Source of the DNA: Herbidospora mongoliensis
Lineage (GTDB): Bacteria; Actinomycetota; Actinomycetes; Streptosporangiales; Streptosporangiaceae
Reading direction: 5' to 3'
DNA: 64,000 nucleotides
NCBI RefSeq assembly: GCF_001570545.1
Contig: NZ_BBXD01000010.1
Location: 124,001 to 188,000 of the forward strand
Shown: positions 58,118 to 64,000 of the stretch, one piece after another
How the letters are laid out: each line of letters opens with the position of its first letter
Numbering within the stretch: the first letter of the stretch is position 1
The notes under the pieces: model-generated
What the model was told of the DNA's origin: nothing
The model's database searches: none
The model's input: the letters and a program-made list of their open reading frames with translations, nothing else
Made by a program: the position numbers and the translations under genes

Positions 58118-59692
58118 ATGGCCGACGACCGCTTCCACGTGTACGACACCACACTCCGCGATGGCGCCCAGCAGGAGGGCCTGACCCTCTCCGTGGTGGA
58201 CAAGCTCGCCATCGCGCGTCACCTGGACGCACTGGGCGTCGGCTTCATCGAGGGCGGCTGGCCGGGTGCCAACCCCAAGGACACGGAGTTCTTCCGGCGC
58301 GCTCAAACAGAGCTCGACCTGAAGCACGCGCAGCTCGCCGCGTTCGGCGCGACCCGCCGAGCCGGTGCGAAGGCCGCCGACGACCCACTGGTGGCCGCAT
58401 TGCGCGACTCCGGCGCGCCCGTCGTGACCCTTGTCGCCAAGAGTCATGACCGGCACGTGGAGCTGGCTCTCCGCACGACTCTGGAGGAGAACCTCGCGAT
58501 GATCCGCGACACGGTCTCCCACCTGCGTGCGGAGGGCCAGCGAGTATTCCTCGACGCCGAACACTTCTTCGACGGCTACAAGTCCAACCCCGCCTACGCC
58601 CTCGAGGTGCTCCGCACGGCGGCCGAGGCCGGCGCGTCGGTGATCGCCCTGTGCGACACCAACGGCGGGATGCTGCCCGACGAGCTCGCCGACGTCGTCC
58701 ACGCGGCGGCTCTGACCAGCGCCCGGATCGGCATCCACTGCCACGACGACACCGGCTGCGCGGTCGCCAACACCCTCGCGGCGGTCAAGGCCGGCGCCAC
58801 CCACGTGCAGGGCTGCGCCAACGGCTACGGCGAGCGCTCGGGCAACGCGAACCTGTTCACCGTGGTGGCCAACCTGCAGCTCAAGCGGGGTTTCGACCTC
58901 GTACCGGCAGAGGCTCTGGCCGACATGACCCGGATCGCCCACGCGATCACCGAGGTCACCAACGTGATCCCCAACTCCCACGCCCCCTACGTCGGAGCCT
59001 CCGCCTTCGCCCACAAGGCCGGCCTGCACGCCTCCGCGATCAAGGTCGACCCGAACCTCTACCAGCACATCGACCCGGCCGAGGTCGGCAACGACATGCG
59101 CATGCTGGTCTCCGACATGGCCGGTCGCGCCTCGGTCGAGCTGAAGGGCCGCGAGCTCGGCTACCAGCTCACCGGCGACCAGTCCCGCGAGCTCGTCGAC
59201 CGGGTCAAGGACCTGGAGTCGCGCGGCCACACCTTCGAGGCCGCCGACGCGTCGTTCGAACTCCTGCTCCGCGACACCCTCCACGGCGAGAGCCGCCGCC
59301 ACTTCACCGTCGAGTCGTGGCGCGTGATCGTCGAACGCCGCCCGGCGGGCGAGGTCGTCAGCGAGGCGACCGTGAAACTCCACGCCAAGGGCGAGCGCAT
59401 CGTGGCGACGGGCGAGGGCAACGGCCCGGTGAACGCGCTCGACAAGGCGGTCCGGCTGGCCCTGGAGAAGCTCTACCCCGAGCTGGCGACGGTCGAGCTG
59501 ATCGACTTCAAGGTCCGCATCGTCGAGGGCAGCCACGGCACCGACGCGGTGACCCGCGTCCTGGTGACGTCGAGCGACCCGAAGGGCGACTGGAGCACGG
59601 TCGGCGTCGACGAGAACATCATCGAGGCGTCCTGGCACGCGCTGGAGCAGGCGGTCACGTTCGGCCTGCTCCGCGCCGGATATGAGATCTAG
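58118..59692 (+). CDS. cimA: Citramalate synthase
   Basis: This 524-residue enzyme condenses pyruvate and acetyl-CoA to citramalate, a threonine-independent entry to isoleucine. The ATG at 58118 (MADDRFHVYDTTLRDGAQQEG) follows GAGGGA; a longer frame overlaps the attenuator. The HMGL-like barrel shows 'DTTLRDG', 'FIEGGWPGANPKD', 'IALCDTNGGMLPDE', 'IGIHCHDDTGCAVANTLAAV' and 'VQGCANGYGERSGNANL'. A LeuA-type regulatory dimer domain ends the protein. The size and 'GGWPGANPKD' favour CimA over LeuA. Confidence 0.92.
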   Translation: MADDRFHVYDTTLRDGAQQEGLTLSVVDKLAIARHLDALGVGFIEGGWPGANPKDTEFFRRAQTELDLKHAQLAAFGATRRAGAKAADDPLVAALRDSGAPVVTLVAKSHDRHVELALRTTLEENLAMIRDTVSHLRAEGQRVFLDAEHFFDGYKSNPAYALEVLRTAAEAGASVIALCDTNGGMLPDELADVVHAAALTSARIGIHCHDDTGCAVANTLAAVKAGATHVQGCANGYGERSGNANLFTVVANLQLKRGFDLVPAEALADMTRIAHAITEVTNVIPNSHAPYVGASAFAHKAGLHASAIKVDPNLYQHIDPAEVGNDMRMLVSDMAGRASVELKGRELGYQLTGDQSRELVDRVKDLESRGHTFEAADASFELLLRDTLHGESRRHFTVESWRVIVERRPAGEVVSEATVKLHAKGERIVATGEGNGPVNALDKAVRLALEKLYPELATVELIDFKVRIVEGSHGTDAVTRVLVTSSDPKGDWSTVGVDENIIEASWHALEQAVTFGLLRAGYEI

Positions 59693-61356
59693 AAGAGGTT
59701 CTTGCCGGAGATCTTGAAGGACACCGGGCCGTTCGGGGTGTGCACCAGGACTGTGCTCCCCGAACAGGTCACCGCCCCTTCGGCGGAGCCGGGCACGACC
59801 ACGGTCAGGAGGCCCTTCGCGTCGGGCGAGACGATCACCGGGGCGGCGACCTTCTGCATGTAGCTCTGGGAGATCCAGCCCTGGAAGGGGCTCGGCCGGC
59901 CGGACACGATCTTCTGGCCGGTCACCGGCTTGCAGCCCGGCACCGAGAACTGCACGACCGAGGCGCGCCAGTCGTTGTCCTTGACCACGACCCGCCCGCC
60001 GACGTTGCCGGCGACCGACAGACGCGGGTCGAGGTGCCAGAGGTTGCGCACCTTCCCGGACGAGACCGTGTCGAGAACCGCCATGACGTCCTTCTTGTCA
60101 TGGTTGACCAGCACGGCCCGGGTTCGGCTGACTCCATAGGCCCTGTCGCTCAGCGTGTACGACTGGCGGTCCTCTTTGAGGGTCTTCTTGACCAGCGTGG
60201 AGGCCGTACCCGGCTTGAGCCTGCGGCCCTGCGGGATCGGCACGTTGTGGGCCTCGGGGCTGAGGGTCCAGTTGCGGTAGGGGCTCGACTCGTAGGAGTG
60301 GAACCCGGCCTCGGTCAGGATCGACCGGCCCTGGGCGTAGTAGGTGACGCCGAGGTGGTCTTCGTGGCCGTGGAACTTCATGCCGGGGCCGTACCGGATC
60401 GAGTAGTAGGAGGCCTCCTTGGAATCCCAGGAGGACCGCCCGAAGACGTACCCGGCCTTGTAGATCTGGACCTTCGAATTCGGCCGATCGTAGGCGGACG
60501 GCTGCACGTCGGCGGCGCCGTCGCCGATCGGGACCAGGTAGCCGTTGGGCATCGTGGCCGCCGAGATGTGCTCGGGCAGCAGGTTCCAGCGTTTGGCCAG
60601 CTCAGCGGGGACCTTCTGGCCACACTCGCGGATCCGGTCCATGGCGACCTTGAGGCGCTCGTGGAAGTAGATCGCGTAGCGCGGCGACTGCTCGCGCAGC
60701 GCGCCCTGGGAGTCGACGTCGATCGTGGTCGTCTTGGTCATCCGGCTGAGCGCCTTGGACTTCCAGCCGGAGTCACCCATCCGGCACCCCACGCCCAGCA
60801 GCGCGATGTCGGCGTCGAGCCCGTGGTTGTGCCCCCACTTGTAGTGGGCGTCGTTGGCGAGGTAGCGGCCGTGCGCCTTCAGGCTGTCGGTGAGCCATTT
60901 GGCCGAGACGTGCTTCGACAGGCACACCAGCGCCGGGGTCCGGAGCGAGACCGGGTGGTCAGACCAGGCCAGTTTCGCGGTCGAGCGCCCGCCGTAGGGG
61001 TTCTTCTCGACCCAGTCCTTCATGACGGCGGTCGCGCGGGCCAGATAGGCGTCCTTGCCGGTCGTCTCGTAGTCGGCCACCAGACGTCCGGCCCACCGCA
61101 GCGACTGGAACACCATGACCCAGGACCGGTTCTTGTACGGGTCGAGCTTCCAGTTGACCTTCTCCCCGATCTTGACCGGGTCGAGGTCGAGGAACCCCAG
61201 CTCACCGTTCATCACATCGGGAGAGGTCGGTGTCGAGGGCAGCCATTCACCCTGACACTCGGGCGTCTTCGCCACGGCGTGGGCGGGCCCGGCCTGGATC
61301 AGGCTCCCTAAAACGACCAGCACGGCGAACACGCCGAATCGGATACGGCGCGTCAC
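59689..61356 (-). CDS. Secreted heparinase II/III-like polysaccharide lyase
   Basis: The GTG at 61356 follows GGAAGGA by six bases and gives 555 residues; the frame is open to 61389 but without such a site. A signal peptide (VTRRIRFGVFAVLVVLGSLI to 'AHA' near residue 28) leads to an alpha-helical toroid ('SLRWAGRLVADYETTGKDAYL', 'KWGHNHGLDADIALLGVGC'). A heparinase II/III beta-domain follows with 'MKFHGHEDHLGVTYYAQGRSILTEAGF' and 'VLVNHDKKDVMAVLDTV'. It probably cleaves an acidic polysaccharide such as alginate or glycosaminoglycan; specificity is unknown. Its stop overlaps that of cimA. Confidence 0.85.
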   Translation of the reverse strand: MTRRIRFGVFAVLVVLGSLIQAGPAHAVAKTPECQGEWLPSTPTSPDVMNGELGFLDLDPVKIGEKVNWKLDPYKNRSWVMVFQSLRWAGRLVADYETTGKDAYLARATAVMKDWVEKNPYGGRSTAKLAWSDHPVSLRTPALVCLSKHVSAKWLTDSLKAHGRYLANDAHYKWGHNHGLDADIALLGVGCRMGDSGWKSKALSRMTKTTTIDVDSQGALREQSPRYAIYFHERLKVAMDRIRECGQKVPAELAKRWNLLPEHISAATMPNGYLVPIGDGAADVQPSAYDRPNSKVQIYKAGYVFGRSSWDSKEASYYSIRYGPGMKFHGHEDHLGVTYYAQGRSILTEAGFHSYESSPYRNWTLSPEAHNVPIPQGRRLKPGTASTLVKKTLKEDRQSYTLSDRAYGVSRTRAVLVNHDKKDVMAVLDTVSSGKVRNLWHLDPRLSVAGNVGGRVVVKDNDWRASVVQFSVPGCKPVTGQKIVSGRPSPFQGWISQSYMQKVAAPVIVSPDAKGLLTVVVPGSAEGAVTCSGSTVLVHTPNGPVSFKISGKNLF

Positions 61357-61462
61357 GCCTGTTCCTTCCACACGGGGGGCGCGGCTCATGCTGGCCGAAC
61401 GGCGCGTCGCTGGTCAAGTCGGTCAGCGGAGCCTGAGAAACACCGGAGAACCCGGGAACGTA

Positions 61463-62047
61463 CTAATCGCCGAGCTCTTCTCCGGCCAGCCGGAGTGAAA
61501 GATCTTTATACCAGTCCAGGGCGAACTGCCGGATGCTCTCGATGTGGTCGTCGGTCAGGTTGTAGTGGCCGAAGACCCGCGCGTCGGTCTCTACCGCGGT
61601 TTCCAGCCGGTCGACAAGGCGGATGAGGTTGAAGTCGTCATCGAACAAGGATCCGAGGCGTTCCAGCGTGGTGAAGCTGTAGAAGTCTCGGACGGATGCG
61701 ACGTCGATGAGGTCTCGGGAGACGTTACGCCCGTTGAGCGCCGCCACTTTCATGCCCACCATGTCGTCAAGGCTGGCGACCGGAATGTCGTGCCGCCGGA
61801 CCGGTGCCTTCTGAAGCGGCAGCTTCATGGGGTCCGTGATGACCAGGCGGCCGAGCAGGGGAGCGCCGCGGACCTCTTCGGCGGTGAAGCCGTGGCGCCG
61901 GAACGCTTCGGCCATCGCTCGTGTCGCGTCAGGAATGGAGGGAGCGTCGAAGCTGGCGAAGTCGAGGTCCATGCCCGGCCGATCGACCAGGTCGTGAGCC
62001 CGCATCGCGTAGCCGCCCGCTAATACCAGGCCGTGGTCATCGCACAC
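61463..62047 (-). CDS. AbiEii-type nucleotidyltransferase (toxin-like)
   Basis: From the GTG at 62047 (VCDDHGLVLAGGYAMRAHDL) the protein has 194 residues. 'LAGGYAMRAHDLVDRPGMDLDF' matches the nucleotidyltransferase active site of AbiEii/AbiGii proteins (GG... then D-x-D); the usual Ser before DxD is replaced by Gly-Met. A second region 'FGHYNLTDDHIESIRQFALDWY' closes the protein. The start is one base after the stop of the upstream gene. Pairs of this kind act as abortive-infection or toxin-antitoxin modules; the function here is not tested. Confidence 0.78.
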   Translation of the reverse strand: MCDDHGLVLAGGYAMRAHDLVDRPGMDLDFASFDAPSIPDATRAMAEAFRRHGFTAEEVRGAPLLGRLVITDPMKLPLQKAPVRRHDIPVASLDDMVGMKVAALNGRNVSRDLIDVASVRDFYSFTTLERLGSLFDDDFNLIRLVDRLETAVETDARVFGHYNLTDDHIESIRQFALDWYKDLSLRLAGEELGD

Positions 62048-62048
62048 C

Positions 62049-62441
62049 TCAGGCGGAACGCCTCGCCTCAAGCGCTTCCCGGGCCCGGCGCAGTTCGGCT
62101 TTGAGTGCTGGGGCGCCCCGTTCGGCCGCTTCTCGGAGAATTGGGAAGCGATCTTCCCAGGTGTCCACGTATGCGGAGCCAAGCATCATGTGGAACCTGG
62201 GCCACACTTCCAGCAAGCGGTCGTAGGCCAGATAGTGCTCGACGTCGGCCCGCACGCCCTCGGTGATGACGATCTGGTACATCATCCGGCATTCCGTCGG
62301 GTCTCCCACGTCAAAGCTGCGCAGACCCGACCAGCAGAGGTGAAGCGGCAGGTCGACGACGCCCTCGGACAGGCCGCGCAGCGCCGACAGCGACGCCGGC
62401 GCCCGATCCGGGACGTCCGCGTAACGGCTGGGAAGGGCCAT
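62049..62441 (-). CDS. Partner of the AbiEii-type nucleotidyltransferase
   Basis: This 130-residue protein starts MALPSRYADVPDRAPASLSA. It has 'LPLHLCWSGLRSFDVGDPTECRMMYQIVITEG', a charged C-terminal helix ('LKAELRRAREALEARRSA') and no membrane segment. Short proteins with this 'WSG..xFDV.D..' pattern commonly precede AbiEii genes in actinobacteria, which is recalled rather than checked. The two genes almost touch, so they are a bicistronic module, and this one is the likely antitoxin or regulator. Confidence 0.68.
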   Translation of the reverse strand: MALPSRYADVPDRAPASLSALRGLSEGVVDLPLHLCWSGLRSFDVGDPTECRMMYQIVITEGVRADVEHYLAYDRLLEVWPRFHMMLGSAYVDTWEDRFPILREAAERGAPALKAELRRAREALEARRSA

Positions 62442-62488
62442 GGCCCGATTATCTCTCCGGCACCCTCATCGCGCAGCCGGATCGGCGG

Positions 62489-62776
62489 TTAGTTCAGATC
62501 CCGTCCAGGACCAGTGCTCTGGACGACGTCGAACGTCCACACCTCCGCCTGCCCCTGGCCGTGCCCCTGACCGGACCACTTCTCGAAGTCCTCTTCGCTG
62601 CGCCACCGCGTATAGACCAGGTACTTGTCCGTGCCGTCCACCGGCCGCAGCAGTTCGAACCATTCGAAACCGTCGGCCGTCTCCACCATGCCGGCGCGCC
62701 CCGCGAACCGGCGTTCGAGGTCCTCGCGCATCTCCGCCGGGATGGTCAGGACGTTGATCTTCACTACCGATGCCAT
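62489..62776 (-). CDS. Antibiotic biosynthesis monooxygenase (ABM) domain protein
   Basis: This 95-residue protein starts MASVVKINVLTIPAEMREDL. 'ADGFEWFELLRPVDGTDKYLVYTRWRSEEDFEKW' is the typical ABM fold seen in small monooxygenases and IsdG/HmoB-like heme-degrading enzymes. A heme-related role is possible, but a proximal His cannot be assigned with certainty. It is divergent from the fumarylacetoacetate hydrolase family gene, with 32 bases between the starts. Confidence 0.85.
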   Translation of the reverse strand: MASVVKINVLTIPAEMREDLERRFAGRAGMVETADGFEWFELLRPVDGTDKYLVYTRWRSEEDFEKWSGQGHGQGQAEVWTFDVVQSTGPGRDLN

Positions 62777-62808
62777 GGCGTCACCTTACGAGGCACTAGC
62801 CTGGGACG

Positions 62809-63579
62809 GTGCGTATCGCGAGGTTCTCCACTGGTGGCGGGGTCGCCTTCGGTGTGGTCGAAGAGGGCGAGCAGGTGCTCGCGAAGATCGACGGTCATCC
62901 CTTCGGTGGGGTGACGCTGACGGGGGAGCGGTTCCCCGTCGCCGAGGTGCGCATGGTCGCGCCGATGTTGCCGTCGAAGGTCGTGGCGATCGGGCGTAAC
63001 TACGCCGACCACGCCAAGGAAATGGGCAACGACGTGCCGGAAGAGCCGATGATCTTCCTGAAGCCGTCGACGTCGGTGATCGGGCACAACGAGCCCATCG
63101 CCTATCCCGAGAATCTCACCCAGCACGTCGACTACGAGGGCGAGCTCGCCGTCGTGATCGGGCGGCTCTGCCGCGACGTGCCGGTCGAGCGGGCCAAGGA
63201 CGTCATCTTCGGTTACACCTGCGCCAACGACGTCACCGCGCGGGATCTCCAGAAGAAGGACGTCCAGTTCACCCGGGCCAAGGGGTTCGACACGTTCTGC
63301 CCGCTCGGACCGTGGATCCAGACCGACCTCGACGCGTCCGACCTCGCGCTGACCACCACGGTCAACGGCGAGCTGCGGCAGAGCGGGCGCACGAGTCAGC
63401 TCGTCTTCGACATTCCGGCGCTCATCGCCCACGTGACCGCCGTCATGACCCTGCTGCCGGGTGACATCATCCTCACCGGCACCCCCGCCGGCGTCGGGCC
63501 GGTCAAACCCGGTGACGAGGTATCCGTGGGCATCGAAGGCATTGGAACTCTCACCAACAGGGTTGTCTCTCGTGACTGA
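62809..63579 (+). CDS. Fumarylacetoacetate hydrolase family protein
   Basis: This 256-residue protein starts with GTG ([20 protein letters not shown]). Family motifs are '[18 protein letters not shown]', '[12 protein letters not shown]', the metal-binding '[15 protein letters not shown]', '[14 protein letters not shown]' and '[22 protein letters not shown]'. It hydrolyses or decarboxylates a 2,4-dioxo acid or oxaloacetate-like compound; specificity is unknown. It overlaps the gltX start by eight bases, an arrangement common in actinobacteria. Confidence 0.9.
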   Translation: MRIARFSTGGGVAFGVVEEGEQVLAKIDGHPFGGVTLTGERFPVAEVRMVAPMLPSKVVAIGRNYADHAKEMGNDVPEEPMIFLKPSTSVIGHNEPIAYPENLTQHVDYEGELAVVIGRLCRDVPVERAKDVIFGYTCANDVTARDLQKKDVQFTRAKGFDTFCPLGPWIQTDLDASDLALTTTVNGELRQSGRTSQLVFDIPALIAHVTAVMTLLPGDIILTGTPAGVGPVKPGDEVSVGIEGIGTLTNRVVSRD

Positions 63580-64000
63580 GGTACGTGTTCGCTTCGCGCC
63601 GTCCCCGACCGGCATGTTCCATGTCGGCGGAGCCCGATCCGCCCTGTTCAACTGGGCCATCGCCGAGCAGGCCGGCGGCAAGTTCGTGCTTCGCATCGAA
63701 GACACCGACGCCGCCCGCAACCGGCCCGAATGGACCGACGGCATCATCTCGGCCCTGTCGTGGATCGGCATCGACAGCGACTCGCCGGTCTTCGAGGGGC
63801 CCTACTTCCAGTCGTCCTACGCCGACCAGCACCGCGAGCAGGCCGCCCGCCTCCACAAGGAGGGCCGCGCCTACTTCTGCACCTGCAGCCGCGACGACGT
63901 CAAGGCTCGCACCGGCTCGGAGCACAAGGGCTACGACGGCCACTGCCGCGACCGGGGGCTGACCGAGGGCGCGCTGCGCTTCCGCAGCCCAGACGAGGGC
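63572..64000 (+). CDS. gltX: Glutamyl-tRNA synthetase, N-terminal part (runs off the window)
   Basis: 143 codons are present from the GTG at 63572. '[26 protein letters not shown]' contains the class I HIGH-type motif (HVGG). '[21 protein letters not shown]', '[16 protein letters not shown]' and 'AYFCTCS' follow. Together with GatCAB in the same window it suggests a non-discriminating GluRS that also charges tRNA(Gln). The start overlaps the upstream gene by eight bases. Confidence 0.95.
   Translation, partial: MTEVRVRFAPSPTGMFHVGGARSALFNWAIAEQAGGKFVLRIEDTDAARNRPEWTDGIISALSWIGIDSDSPVFEGPYFQSSYADQHREQAARLHKEGRAYFCTCSRDDVKARTGSEHKGYDGHCRDRGLTEGALRFRSPDEG

Overview
The window is high-GC DNA with strong G/C third-position bias and many GTG starts. 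It is almost certainly an actinobacterial chromosome. The gene set (GlgE pathway, CelR-type operator, three PASTA-less Ser/Thr kinases, DUF1707-FHA protein, GatCAB with GltX) fits the Streptosporangiales; that placement is inference. Most of it reads as core chromosome rather than an island. No rRNA, tRNA, insertion sequence, prophage or CRISPR array was found.

Layout. 1-8445: alpha-glucan metabolism, with glgE, treS, maltokinase and the start of glgB on the minus strand and glgP divergent on the plus strand. 8567-11620: four translationally coupled genes (small protein, M55 D-aminopeptidase, Tat-exported flavin amine oxidase, YbaK-type deacylase). 11727-17305: three consecutive membrane Ser/Thr kinases. 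17460-22828: etfBA, cysteine desulfurase, a DUF695-like gene and mnmA. 22829-23323: a repeat-rich intergenic locus (79-bp tandem array between inverted copies of a dispersed repeat). 23324-27659: MBL-fold hydrolase, MetE-like protein, small secreted protein, ligA. 28073-31887: Cel6A-type endoglucanase under a CelR operator, and a GGDEF-EAL protein. 31964-37094: gatC-gatA-[AAA ATPase + DUF4276]-gatB, a defence-like pair embedded in a housekeeping operon. 37751-44555: VanW protein, sugar dehydrogenase lipoprotein, 2-hydroxyacid dehydrogenase, PAS-GGDEF-EAL protein. 44614-59692: branched-chain amino acid and serine biosynthesis (ilvBNC, serA, leuB, ilvE, cimA) with several peptide-coding attenuator leaders, interspersed with a broken HicA/HicB module, an FHA protein, a CAP-domain protein, a GPH transporter and an O-methyltransferase. 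59689-64000: heparinase-like lyase, an AbiEii-type nucleotidyltransferase pair, an ABM-domain protein, a fumarylacetoacetate hydrolase family gene and the start of gltX.

How the genes work together. GlgE, TreS, Mak and GlgB form the trehalose-to-alpha-glucan route, and GlgP degrades the product. A GluRS and GatCAB in one window fit indirect Gln-tRNA(Gln) synthesis. IscS-type cysteine desulfurase and MnmA form a sulfur relay to tRNA 2-thiouridine. IlvBNC, IlvE, LeuB and CimA make Ile, Leu and Val; ilvB and cimA each sit behind a leader peptide rich in the cognate codons plus a terminator hairpin, and leuB has a weaker candidate leader.

The least ordinary observations are the ATPase/DUF4276 cassette inside gatCAB, a HicA toxin gene with one in-frame TGA, seven DGTRVL heptads in a kinase linker, the inverted dispersed repeats around a 79-bp array, and the set of leader peptides that appear to be on leaderless transcripts.
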